From assembly GCA_030615765.1 (NCBI GenBank), contig JAUWYP010000001.1, forward strand, positions 1 to 64,000: DNA of 64,000 nucleotides. The letters are read 5' to 3'. This document shows positions 1 through 7,753 of the stretch, in pieces. Made by a program: the position numbers and the translations under genes. The DNA is from Dehalococcoidia bacterium. GTDB taxonomy: Bacteria > Chloroflexota > Dehalococcoidia > SM23-28-2. The notes under the pieces are model-generated. The model was not told where the DNA came from, ran no database searches, and worked only from the letters and a program-made list of their open reading frames with translations. Within the stretch, counting starts at the first letter, position 1. Each line of letters opens with the position of its first letter.

Positions 1-1564
1 CGAACTGCCAGCCACTATCCTGGACGGGCCCATCGTAGCCCAGGTAGCCGTGCAGCCGCTGGCTGATGAAGGGCATGTAGGGGTAGAAAGCCGTCTTCAG
101 AGCGTTGATGGCCCCGATGGCTGTGTAGAGGGTGGTGGCCGCCTTCTGACGGTCGTCACGGATAAGCTTCCAGGGCGATTTCTCCTCCAGGTAGCGGTTG
201 GCCTCCTGGGCCATGGCCATGGCGGCGCCGATGCCGCCACGGAAGTGGCAGAGGGCTATCTCTTCGCCCACCTGGGCAAGGCTCTGCTCGGCTCGCTCCA
301 GCAGACGGCGGTCGGCCTCATCCAGCTCGCCAGGCTGAGGGACGGCCCCGTCGAAGTTGCGGTAGGTGAAGGTGAGCACGCGGTGCACTAGGTTGCCCCA
401 GGTAGCCACCAGCTCATCGTTGTTGCGGCGAACGAAATCCGCCCAGGTGAAGTCGGTGTCGGACGACTCGGGCATGGTCACCGACAGGCAGTAGCGCAGA
501 GGGTCGGGGTCGTAGCGCGAGAGGTAGTCGGGGAGCCAGACGGCCCACTTGCGGCTGGTGGAGACCTTGCTGCCCCGCATAGTGAGATACTGACTGGCAG
601 GGACGTCGTAGGGTAGATTGAGGCCGCCGTAGCCCATGAGCATGGACGGCCAGATGATGGTATGGAAGGGGATGTTGTCTTTGCCCAAGAAGTAGTAGCT
701 CTTGCAATCTTCGTCCTGCCAGAACTCTCGCCAAGCCTCGGGGTCGCCGCTATTCTGGGCCCACTCCTTGGCCGCCGACAGGTAGCCGATGACCGCCTCA
801 AACCAGACGTAGATGCGCTTGTCCTCATAGCCCTCGAGGGGAATAGCCACGCCCCAGTCGATGTCGCGGGTGACCGCCCGATCCTGAAGCCCTTCGTTGA
901 GCAAGCCCAGGGTCCAATTAAGGACGGCCTTGCGCCAGTGGGCCTTGGCGCTTACCCACTCCTTAAGAGAGTCGTTGAATGCGCTGAGGCGAAGGAAGAA
1001 GTGGTCCGACTGGCGGATCTCAGGCGCGGTGCCACAGAAGCGGCAGCGCATCTCCAAGAGATCGGCGGCGTTGAGCGTCTTGCCGCACTCATCGCACTGG
1101 TCGCCGCGGGCACCGGGGTCGCCGCAATAGGGGCAGGTTCCTTCTACGTAGCGGTCAGGGAGAAAGCGGCGATCGTTGAGGCAGTAGGGAAGAGACATGC
1201 TCTCTTTGTAGATATGGCCCTTGTTCAGGAGGGTCAGGAAGATGTCCTGAGTGACTGTGGCGTGGTTCTCGGTGCCGGTGGTGGTGTAGAGGTCGAAGGT
1301 TATGCCCAGGGCCTGCCAGCAGTCCAGGAACTCTTCGTGGAAGTGGGCGGCCACTTCCTGCGGCGAGCGGCCCTCCTGCTCGGCGCGGACGGTGATGGGG
1401 GTGCCGTGCTGGTCGCTACCGGAGACCATGAGAACACGGTTGCCCTTGGTGCGGTGGTATCGGGCGAGGATGTCGGCCGGAAGGTGGGAGCTGACGATCT
1501 GCCCCAGGTGCAGGGAGCCATTGGCATAAGGCCAAGCTATACCGATGAAGATCTTTTCAGCCAA
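1..1564 (-). CDS. metG: Methionyl-tRNA synthetase (3' end outside window)
   Basis: Charges tRNA-Met with methionine in the cytoplasm. Reading the minus strand gives a class I synthetase: the HIGH-like motif (PYANGSLHLG) lies near residue 12, then a zinc knuckle CPYCG...CDECG and a second CRFCG, and a KMSKS-type loop in the variant form GSKVSTS. The C-terminal anticodon-binding helices run off the left edge of the window. The start is TTG at 1564, chosen because AGGAGG lies just upstream and the N-terminus MAEKIFIGIAWPYANG is right for the family; no ATG is available there. It reads towards the left edge, downstream of rsmI on the same strand. The family assignment is secure; the length is unknown because the gene is cut. 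Confidence 0.95.
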   Translation of the reverse strand, partial: MAEKIFIGIAWPYANGSLHLGQIVSSHLPADILARYHRTKGNRVLMVSGSDQHGTPITVRAEQEGRSPQEVAAHFHEEFLDCWQALGITFDLYTTTGTENHATVTQDIFLTLLNKGHIYKESMSLPYCLNDRRFLPDRYVEGTCPYCGDPGARGDQCDECGKTLNAADLLEMRCRFCGTAPEIRQSDHFFLRLSAFNDSLKEWVSAKAHWRKAVLNWTLGLLNEGLQDRAVTRDIDWGVAIPLEGYEDKRIYVWFEAVIGYLSAAKEWAQNSGDPEAWREFWQDEDCKSYYFLGKDNIPFHTIIWPSMLMGYGGLNLPYDVPASQYLTMRGSKVSTSRKWAVWLPDYLSRYDPDPLRYCLSVTMPESSDTDFTWADFVRRNNDELVATWGNLVHRVLTFTYRNFDGAVPQPGELDEADRRLLERAEQSLAQVGEEIALCHFRGGIGAAMAMAQEANRYLEEKSPWKLIRDDRQKAATTLYTAIGAINALKTAFYPYMPFISQRLHGYLGYDGPVQDSGWQF

Positions 1565-1642
1565 GGATTCCCTCCTGCCTGCCGGCAGGCAAGCGCGATT
1601 ACGCGGCAATTTTAGCATAGCTGGGCGTCACTGCCCAGGCTT

Positions 1643-2461
1643 TCACCGTAGCTGCAGCCAGAGGCGGTACACCTGGCGCCGCGCCAGGCCAAACTGCTGG
1701 GCCACCTGGGTCACCGCCTGGCGGGGAGCTATCCCCTGCTGGCGAAGCTGGCGCAGCTCTGCCAGGACAGCCTCCGTGGGCACCACGGCCTCGGCGGGTC
1801 GGGGCGCTCCCGCCAGCACCAGGGTGAACTCGCCGCGAGGCTCCCGGAAGTGGGCGATGGCCTCGCTGATGCTGCCGCGAAACACCTCCTCGTGCAGCTT
1901 GGTGAGCTCGCGACAGACGGCGATACGACGGTCGCCCAGGACGGTCAGCAGGTCGGACAGGGTGGCCAGGAGGCGATGGGGCGATTCGAGGGCGACGATG
2001 GTTTGAGGCTGAGCGGCCAGGGTAGAGAGGAGGCGACGGCGCTCGCCTCGTCGCCGCGGCAGGAAGCCAACGTAGGTGAACTGACGGGTGGGCAGGCCGG
2101 AGACGGCCAGGGCAGCCACCACCGCCGAGGGGCCGGGCACCGCTGCCACTGGCACCTCGGCCTCTGCCGCCGCTGCCACCAGGTCGTAGCCGGGGTCGCT
2201 CACGGCGGGCGTGCCCGCCTCGGAGACCAGGGCGACGTCGCCTTGCTGGAGGGCGTTCAGAATGTAGGGGATCTTGGCCCCCTTGTTGTGCTCGTGGTAG
2301 CTGGTGAGGCGAGCCTTAATGCCGTAGTGGCTGAGGAGCTTGCGGGTGGTACGGGTATCCTCGGCGGCGATGAGAGAGACCTCTCGCAGGATACGCAGGG
2401 CCCGCAGGGTAATGTCCTGCAGGTTGCCTATGGGCGTGGCCACCAGGTAGAGGGTCGGCAT
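1643..2461 (-). CDS. rsmI: 16S rRNA (cytidine1402-2'-O)-methyltransferase RsmI
   Basis: Tetrapyrrole-methylase-fold SAM enzyme that 2'-O-methylates C1402 of 16S rRNA. The 272-residue product is full length for the family. It opens with the family signature LYLVATPIGNLQDIT, followed by AAEDTRTTRKLL near residue 35 and the SAM-binding GTPAVSDPG loop around residue 84. The C-terminal part contains a helix-turn-helix-like RQAVTQVAQQFGLARRQVY stretch as in other RsmI proteins. ATG at 2461 has an AAGGAG site 6 bases upstream. It is transcribed towards metG and divergently from guaB3. Confidence 0.96.
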   Translation of the reverse strand: MPTLYLVATPIGNLQDITLRALRILREVSLIAAEDTRTTRKLLSHYGIKARLTSYHEHNKGAKIPYILNALQQGDVALVSEAGTPAVSDPGYDLVAAAAEAEVPVAAVPGPSAVVAALAVSGLPTRQFTYVGFLPRRRGERRRLLSTLAAQPQTIVALESPHRLLATLSDLLTVLGDRRIAVCRELTKLHEEVFRGSISEAIAHFREPRGEFTLVLAGAPRPAEAVVPTEAVLAELRQLRQQGIAPRQAVTQVAQQFGLARRQVYRLWLQLR

Positions 2462-2484
2462 GGCGCTCCTTGGATGGTCGCCTC

Positions 2485-2490
2485 ATTATA
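2485..2490 (-). promoter_or_regulatory. Extended -10 of rsmI promoter
   Basis: TGC-TATAAT on the minus strand, 24 bases before the rsmI start codon. No good -35 box is visible, so it would depend on the extended TGn motif. Confidence 0.55.
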
Positions 2491-2559
2491 GCAGTTCGGT
2501 CTAAGATTTAGCTGCTTATCTGGTTTCACAATTGCAGGCCTTTTCGGGCGAAATTCTTA

Positions 2560-2588
2560 TTGACTGGGCCTAGGGGCTCTGATATATT
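2560..2588 (+). promoter_or_regulatory. guaB3 promoter
   Basis: TTGACT (2560-2565), a 17-base spacer, then TATATT (2583-2588). This is a near-consensus housekeeping promoter; the predicted transcription start is about 2595, some 44 bases before the guaB3 ATG. Confidence 0.75.
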
Positions 2589-2638
2589 TTGGGCAATAAT
2601 CGAGGTCAGGGAAACCAGGGCAGGGGGACGATAGGGCG

Positions 2639-3784
2639 ATGGTTGTGCCACATCTCAAGGAGCTGCGGCCGGCTTATGGATTCGACGATGTGGCCATTGT
2701 CCCAGGCGAAGTGACCATCAATCCCGAGCTGTGCGATGTCTCTTTCGCCCTCGATCGCTTCCGCTTCGCCATGCCTGTTCTGGCCGCCGACCTGGATGCT
2801 GTGGTCGACCCCCGCTTCGCTATCGCGTTTCACCAGATGGGTGGTCTGGCGCTCCTCAACCTGGAGGGGCTCCAGACCCGCTACAGCGACCCCGATGCCG
2901 CCCTGGCGGAGGTCCTCTCGGCCAGCGACGAGGATGCTACCGCCGTCATGCAGAAGGTCTACTCGCAGCCTATTCGGGAGGAGCTGATCGGCGAGCGGGT
3001 TGGCTACATGAAGGCTGAGGGAGCGGTGTGCGCCGTTTCGGCTACCCCCGCCAACACGAAGCGTCTGGCGCCAGTGGCAGTGGAGGCTGGCGCGGACATC
3101 TTTGTGGCGAAAGCGACGGTGACCACGGCTCGCCACATCTCCCGCAGCATTCGGGGCCTCATCCTGCCGGAGCTTTGCCAGCAGCTGCAGGTACCGGTGC
3201 TGGTGGGAAACACCGTCACCTATGGGGCTTGCAAGGAGCTGATGGAAACAGGGATCGCTGGCGTGCTGGTGGGCGTAGGCCCGGGTGCTATTTGCACAAC
3301 TCGCGAGGTGCTGGGAGTGGGCGTGCCTCAGGTGACAGCCACCATCGAGTGCGCCGCCGCTCGCGACGAGCATCATCGGGAGACGGGCATCTATGTGCCC
3401 GTCATCACCGACGGCGGCATGCGCACCGGCGGCGACGTTTGCAAGGCCCTGGCTGCGGGTGCCGATGCAGTGATGATGGGCTCCATCTTCGCGGGCACCG
3501 AGGAGGCGCCCGGACGAGGCTACTCCTGGGGGATGTCTACGGGGCACGCTCAGCTACCGCGCGGGATCCGCATTCATGTCGGCGTGAACACCACGGTGGA
3601 GCGCCTGCTCTTCGGCCCCACCTCTCGGACCGATGGCACGGAGAACCTGGTGGGAGCCATTCGCACCGCTATGGGGATGTGCGGGGCCCAGACTGTCCAC
3701 GAGTTCCACGACGTGGAGCTCATTGTAGCGCCCTCCGTCAAGACGGAGGGCAAGAAGCACCAGCTAGCCCAGCAGCGCAGGTAG
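2639..3784 (+). CDS. guaB3: GuaB3-family IMP dehydrogenase-related protein
   Basis: TIM-barrel IMP dehydrogenase/GMP reductase superfamily protein of 381 residues, lacking the CBS pair that ordinary GuaB carries. The nucleotide-binding cysteine loop is visible as [10 protein letters not shown] (residues ~213-222), followed by [25 protein letters not shown], the phosphate-binding region. The conserved tail [16 protein letters not shown] fits GuaB3 proteins of Actinobacteria and relatives. The expected role is in guanine nucleotide synthesis or salvage, but the exact reaction of GuaB3 proteins differs between lineages and I cannot tell it here. It has its own strong promoter. A copy of its last ~16 codons recurs at about 5407-5457. 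Confidence 0.9.
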   Translation: MVVPHLKELRPAYGFDDVAIVPGEVTINPELCDVSFALDRFRFAMPVLAADLDAVVDPRFAIAFHQMGGLALLNLEGLQTRYSDPDAALAEVLSASDEDATAVMQKVYSQPIREELIGERVGYMKAEGAVCAVSATPANTKRLAPVAVEAGADIFVAKATVTTARHISRSIRGLILPELCQQLQVPVLVGNTVTYGACKELMETGIAGVLVGVGPGAICTTREVLGVGVPQVTATIECAAARDEHHRETGIYVPVITDGGMRTGGDVCKALAAGADAVMMGSIFAGTEEAPGRGYSWGMSTGHAQLPRGIRIHVGVNTTVERLLFGPTSRTDGTENLVGAIRTAMGMCGAQTVHEFHDVELIVAPSVKTEGKKHQLAQQRR

Positions 3785-3794
3785 GCTCCCTCAC

Positions 3795-3820
3795 CCAGCC
3801 CTCGCGGCTGCGAGTAGGGA
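3795..3820 (+). repeat. Copy of dispersed hairpin repeat (family B)
   Basis: Contains CTCGC-GGCT-GCGAG, a 5-bp stem with a 4-base loop followed by TAGG, directly after the guaB3 stop. Related copies lie at 42909-42945, 49601-49635, 53311-53346 and 54399-54429. It could also act as a weak transcription terminator for guaB3. Confidence 0.55.
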
Positions 3821-3864
3821 GAAGCGCCCGAAAAGGCGTCGGGCCAGCAAGCGTTGTGACGACC

Positions 3865-3892
3865 TTGACAAAATGCCTCAGGGGAGTACTAT
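3865..3892 (+). promoter_or_regulatory. Promoter of the first solute-binding lipoprotein
   Basis: TTGACA (3865-3870), 16-base spacer, TACTAT (3887-3892). An alternative -10 (TATATC) lies two bases further on. The start would be close to 3900, giving a leader of about 100 bases. Confidence 0.55.
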
Positions 3893-3893
3893 A

Positions 3894-3929
3894 TCCCCGC
3901 GCTACGTTTGTAGCGGCTCTTTGCGGGGA
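3894..3929 (+). other. Structured leader upstream of the solute-binding gene
   Basis: TCCCCGC (3894-3900) pairs with GCGGGGA (3923-3929), enclosing a second perfect stem GCTAC-GTTT-GTAGC (3901-3914). It lies in the predicted 5' untranslated region of the lipoprotein gene at 3999. I do not recognise a known riboswitch class. Confidence 0.4.
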
Positions 3930-3998
3930 CGGTTAGTCTTTTGCCGACACCCCGCGAACAGAATGGCGGGTCAAAGCGTGATTCGTGGGAGGTCAGCC

Positions 3999-5276
3999 AT
4001 GAAGTTTCCATGTCGGTGTTTGCTGGTTGTTGGGGCTCTGATAACAGGCTGCATGCTGCTGGTGGCCTGCGAGGAGGAAGAAGAGGAGGCACCTACTCCC
4101 ACCACCACGCCTGCGGCGACGGTGACCGGCACCCCTACTCCCGCGGCGGAGGTGCCGGGCATCACGGACACGGAGATAATCCTGGGAGCCCATTGCCTGC
4201 TCTCCGGGACCCAGGGGGTGGTCTACAGCACGATCCCCCAGGCCGCAGAAGCCTACTTCAATTACATCAACGACACCCAGGGGGGCGTCTGTGGGCGCAA
4301 GATCGTCTACAGGGTGGAGGACAACGAGGACGACGCGGTCAAGGGCCTCGAGGTGGTGCGCAAGCTGGTGGAGCAGGACAAGGTATTCGCCATGGTCGGG
4401 AACATGGGCGGGACTTCCCATGCCGCCGTTTGGGACTACCTGAACGATGAGAGTGTGCCCGACATCCTGGCGCAGTCCGGGGCTCACATGTTCGGCGCCG
4501 ACCCCGAGGGGCACCCCTGGACCGTCCCGATCATCCCCAGCTACGGGATCGAGGGGACGTTCTTCGGCGAGTACATCTCCCAAAACCTGCCCGGCAAGAA
4601 GGTGGCCGTCCTCCACCAGAATATCATGAGCGGCATCGACGCACTGGAAGGGGTAAAGGACGGCTTGGACCCCGATAAGAACGAGATCGTCTCCGAGCAG
4701 GGCTACGAGATCACGGCCGTCGACATCAGCCGCCAGGTAACCAGCATGAAGAACGCCGGCGCTGAGGTGGTGGTCTTCAATGGTAGTCCCCCCTTCATCG
4801 CTCAGGCCATTGAGAACGCCAACCGCCTGGGCTGGGAGCCCGACTGGTTCATAAGCTACGTCAATGGCGGCGAGATAATATTTCTGTTCGTTTCGCCCGA
4901 AGTCCTGGAGGGTACCATCAGCCTCGGCTTCGTCAAGCTGGCCGTTTCGACTGACGACCCGGCCATAGCCCGGCACCATGAGATCATGCGCGACTACGGC
5001 GGGCCCAACTTTGGCTTGACTGTCTATTCCCAGGTGCTGGCAGAACTAGCGGTCGACATTCTGGGCCGGACCTGCGACAACCTGACGCGAGAGGGACTGA
5101 TGGATGCCGTTGAGTCTACCCAAGACTGGCGCAGCGACCTCATGTTGGACGGTAGCACCGTCAGCCTCAGCGAGACCGACCGCAGGGCCCTCGACCAGAT
5201 GAGGATGATGCGGGCTACCGTAGAGGATGGGAAGGGGAAGTGGGAGTACTTCGGCCCGCTATTTGTATTCGAGTAG
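3999..5276 (+). CDS. Solute-binding lipoprotein, branched-chain amino-acid (LivJ/Peripla_BP_6) type
   Basis: Extracytoplasmic substrate-binding protein of an ABC transporter, 425 residues from the chosen ATG at 3999 (GGGAGGT just upstream; the reading frame is open further 5' but without a signal). The N-terminus is a lipoprotein signal with lipobox LLVAC, followed by an acidic run and a Thr/Pro linker that spaces the domain from the membrane. The mature domain begins GITDTEIILGA and carries the family's TQGGVCGRKIVY and GTSHAAVWDYLN segments. Two paralogues lie at 58124 and 60552. No permease or ATPase genes are adjacent, so the ligand cannot be inferred. A duplicated guaB3 tail flanks it on the 3' side. 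Confidence 0.88.
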   Translation: MKFPCRCLLVVGALITGCMLLVACEEEEEEAPTPTTTPAATVTGTPTPAAEVPGITDTEIILGAHCLLSGTQGVVYSTIPQAAEAYFNYINDTQGGVCGRKIVYRVEDNEDDAVKGLEVVRKLVEQDKVFAMVGNMGGTSHAAVWDYLNDESVPDILAQSGAHMFGADPEGHPWTVPIIPSYGIEGTFFGEYISQNLPGKKVAVLHQNIMSGIDALEGVKDGLDPDKNEIVSEQGYEITAVDISRQVTSMKNAGAEVVVFNGSPPFIAQAIENANRLGWEPDWFISYVNGGEIIFLFVSPEVLEGTISLGFVKLAVSTDDPAIARHHEIMRDYGGPNFGLTVYSQVLAELAVDILGRTCDNLTREGLMDAVESTQDWRSDLMLDGSTVSLSETDRRALDQMRMMRATVEDGKGKWEYFGPLFVFE

Positions 5277-5510
5277 GAGAAGAGCAGCCAGCCTCGTCAA
5301 CGCGTACAGGATCACCGCTCCCTGCCCGTGGACGTAGGTGCGCACGGCACCCTTCGGGCCTACGTCGCCAGGCGCTGCCGAAAGCTCAGGTGGCGAACCT
5401 TTTCTCTTGACCAAGACCGAGGGCAAGAAGTACCAGCTAGCGCAGCAGCGCAGGTAGGCTCCCTCGCGCGGCGCTCAGGCCTCGCTGTGGCCGACGGGGC
5501 GGCCATAGTG
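5277..5510. other. Non-coding stretch with guaB3 tail relic
   Basis: Nothing coding is convincing here. Bases 5407-5466 repeat the end of guaB3 and the bases after its stop (compare 3736-3792) with a handful of mismatches; the reading TKTEGKKYQLAQQRR-stop is kept. It is a gene fragment left by duplication or recombination. Confidence 0.55.
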
Positions 5511-5654
5511 TCAGCGGCCGCTGGAGGGCCGGGAGTCCTCCCTTCCGATGAGAGGCTTCTGGACGTCGCTCCTGTGGGTAATTGCTGCTTGCTCCGGCTT
5601 GCAGGCAGCAATCAGCAGCAGGCCGGCCAGAAGCGTCTCAATACGCCCCTTCAT
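5511..5654 (-). CDS. Possible small lipoprotein
   Basis: A 47-residue reading frame from ATG at 5654, beginning with basic residues, a hydrophobic stretch and LLIAAC, which is a good lipobox; the mature part would be about 30 polar residues. The site GGTCGGGGGA lies upstream. No family is recognised. It sits between the solute-binding gene and prmC, upstream of prmC in transcription. Short length and lack of homologue evidence leave it uncertain; it may be the decayed start of a longer lipoprotein gene. Confidence 0.35.
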   Translation of the reverse strand: MKGRIETLLAGLLLIAACKPEQAAITHRSDVQKPLIGREDSRPSSGR

Positions 5655-5737
5655 CGTGTCCCCCGACCTTCTTTCTCCAGGGGCCGCCGACACTAATCAC
5701 AACGTCAAAAGCTTTCCTAAGATACGCCTATAAGACG

Positions 5738-6601
5738 CTAGAGTTGAATGATCAGCAGGCGGTCCAGGGAAGCCAGGTCCTTCTTGACCTCGATCGCCGT
5801 CTCGGGGAAGACCTCTGAGGCCAGGGCCATAACGGGCGGCCCCTGATCGTAGCCTATCTCCAGAAGAAGGGCGGCGCCGGAGCGTAGAAGGGGTGGCGCC
5901 TGGCGCAGGAGCCGCTCGATGACTCGCAGGCCGTCGGGGCCGCCATCCAGTGCCTGTCGCGGCTCATGGCAGCGGATCTCGACGGGCAGGCGCTGCCAAT
6001 CGTCCGACCTGACGTAAGGAAGGTTGGCGACAACGATATCGACTGGCTCCTCGAGGGGCGCTAGGAGGTCGCCGCAGAGGAAGCGCAGGCGGGACGCCAG
6101 GCCGAGGGTCTCAGCGTTGGCTTGGGCCAGGGCGAGGGCTGCTGGGGAGATGTCGGTGGCGATGATCTGCGCTGCGGGCAGGCGAGTGGCAAGGGCCAGG
6201 GCGATGGCGCCGCAGCCCGTGCCGACGTCCACGATGGTAAGGGAGGAGGTGTGTTGCAGCCGCTTGCCAGCCAGGGCCAAGGCCTCCTCCACCAGGAGCT
6301 CCGTCTCCGGGCGGGGGATGGCAGCGACGGGGGCCACCGCCAGCTCGATGTCGAAAAAGTCTGCCCGTCCGATGATGTAGGGCGTGGGCTCGCCGCATAG
6401 TCGCCGCCAGACGAGGTCATAGTAGGCGGCCTCTTTGTCAGGTGCGATCTCATCGCGGAGGCGCTGGTAGAGCTGGGTTCGACTGAGGCCAAGGGCGTGC
6501 TGTAGCAGAAGCTCGGCCTCGAGGCGGGGGTTGGCGGTTTCGAGGACTGGGAGGGCGACGAAGTGTTTGGTAGCGCAGCGCAGGGCTTCCGCTACGGTCA
6601 C
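5738..6601 (-). CDS. prmC: Release factor glutamine methyltransferase PrmC
   Basis: N5-methylates the glutamine of the GGQ motif in peptide chain release factors, using SAM. The 287-residue protein has the PrmC N-terminal helical domain, the hinge PYIIGRADFFDIELAV, the SAM-binding loop VDVGTGCGAIALALA (about residues 125-139) and the catalytic tetrapeptide as NLPY instead of the usual NPPY (VVANLPYVRS, about residue 192). The start is GTG at 6601; GTGA overlaps the prfA stop, so translation is probably coupled to that of its substrate RF1. Confidence 0.94.
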   Translation of the reverse strand: MTVAEALRCATKHFVALPVLETANPRLEAELLLQHALGLSRTQLYQRLRDEIAPDKEAAYYDLVWRRLCGEPTPYIIGRADFFDIELAVAPVAAIPRPETELLVEEALALAGKRLQHTSSLTIVDVGTGCGAIALALATRLPAAQIIATDISPAALALAQANAETLGLASRLRFLCGDLLAPLEEPVDIVVANLPYVRSDDWQRLPVEIRCHEPRQALDGGPDGLRVIERLLRQAPPLLRSGAALLLEIGYDQGPPVMALASEVFPETAIEVKKDLASLDRLLIIQL

Positions 6602-7668
6602 GCCAGGGTCTCTTGGAGACGTTTGGCCTGCTCGTCGGTGGCCAGGGTGTCGATGATGTCGTCGAGGTCGCCATCGAGGATGGCGGGGAGATTGTGGACG
6701 CTGAGGCTAACTCGGTGGTCGGTCACCCGGTCCTGGGGGAAGTTGTAGGTGCGGACCTTCTCTGCCCGCTCGCCGCTTCCTACCTGGGCGCGGCGAGCCT
6801 CGCTGATCTCCTGGCGCTGACGCTTCTGCTTCACGTCGAGCAGGCGCGCGCGCAGGACGGTGAGAGCCTTGAGCTTGTTCTTGAGCTGCGAGCGCTCGTC
6901 CTGGCAGACAGCGGTTATGCCGGAGGGGATGTGGGTGATGCGAACGGCGGTGGAGACCTTGTTGACGTTCTGACCGCCGGCGCCGCCAGCACGAAAGATG
7001 TCGATGCGCAGGTCGCCCTCGTCGATCTTCAGGTCGACCTCGTCGGCTTCAGGGAGCACGGCTACGGTGGCGGTGGAGGTGTGGATGCGGCCGCCGGCCT
7101 CGGTGACGGGAATGCGCTGCACCCGATGGGCGCCGCCCTCGTACTTCAGGCGGGAGTAGGCCCCACGGCCGCGCACCGCCCAGATGATCTCCTTGAACCC
7201 TCCCAGGTCGCTGGGGTGGCTCGACATAACCTCTACAGGCCAGCCCTGACGCTCGGCGTAGCGGCTGTACATGCGGAAGAGGTCACCGGCGAACAGGGCA
7301 GCCTCCTGGCCTCCGGCGGCGGCGCGCACCTCCATGATCACCGGCCGTTCGTCGTAGGGGTCCTTGGGCAGGAGAGCAAGGCGAACCTCCTCTTCGAGGC
7401 GCTGCCGCTCCTGGGTGAGCTGAGCGGCCTCGTCCCGGGCCATGGCGGCCAGCTCCGGATCGGAGCCCTCGTCCGCCAGCGACTGCGCCTCGGCCAGGGC
7501 GGCGTTAACGCGCTTGTACTCGCGATAGAGGGAGACGATGCTCTCCAGGGAGGCATGCTCCTTGGCCAGAGCCTGGACGCGCTGGAAATCGGCCGCCACC
7601 TCCGGCTGGGCCATTTCCTGCGCCAGCTCCTCGTACCGCTTCTCGATGCCTGCCAGCTTGTCCCACAT
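6598..7668 (-). CDS. prfA: Peptide chain release factor 1
   Basis: Recognises UAA and UAG stop codons and triggers peptide release. Diagnostic motifs are the codon-reading PVT (in RIPVTEAGGRIHTST, about residue 182), the catalytic GGQ (RAGGAGGQNVNKVST, about residue 230) and the PQDRVTDHRV tail. The preferred start is ATG at 7668 (MWDKLAGIEKRYEEL), which matches the family; an in-frame ATG at 7683 adds five residues. It forms an operon with prmC by a 4-base overlap. Confidence 0.94.
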   Translation of the reverse strand: MWDKLAGIEKRYEELAQEMAQPEVAADFQRVQALAKEHASLESIVSLYREYKRVNAALAEAQSLADEGSDPELAAMARDEAAQLTQERQRLEEEVRLALLPKDPYDERPVIMEVRAAAGGQEAALFAGDLFRMYSRYAERQGWPVEVMSSHPSDLGGFKEIIWAVRGRGAYSRLKYEGGAHRVQRIPVTEAGGRIHTSTATVAVLPEADEVDLKIDEGDLRIDIFRAGGAGGQNVNKVSTAVRITHIPSGITAVCQDERSQLKNKLKALTVLRARLLDVKQKRQRQEISEARRAQVGSGERAEKVRTYNFPQDRVTDHRVSLSVHNLPAILDGDLDDIIDTLATDEQAKRLQETLA

Positions 7669-7687
7669 AGCCGATCCCAACATACAT

Positions 7688-7707
7688 AAAGCCCCATTGG
7701 GGGCTTT
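7688..7707 (-). terminator. Hairpin between hisS and prfA
   Basis: AAAGCCCC-N4-GGGGCTTT is a perfect 8-bp stem. It lies after hisS and could end its transcript, but no U-run follows. It also lies just downstream of the predicted prfA transcription start, so it may instead be a 5' leader hairpin. Confidence 0.4.
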
Positions 7708-7718
7708 CCACTATCTGG

Positions 7719-7747
7719 ATTATAGCACAAACACTCCTGAGCGAGAA
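7719..7747 (-). promoter_or_regulatory. prfA-prmC promoter
   Basis: Extended -10 TGC-TATAAT on the minus strand (7719-7724) with a weak -35 TTCTCG 17 bases upstream (7742-7747). The predicted start near 7712 places the 8-bp hairpin at the very 5' end of the mRNA. Confidence 0.6.
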
Positions 7748-7753
7748 GGGGCG

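Noticed and set aside
5328-5696. 122-residue plus-strand frame after the first solute-binding gene
   Set aside because: It reads the guaB3 tail relic in the wrong frame and has no family features.
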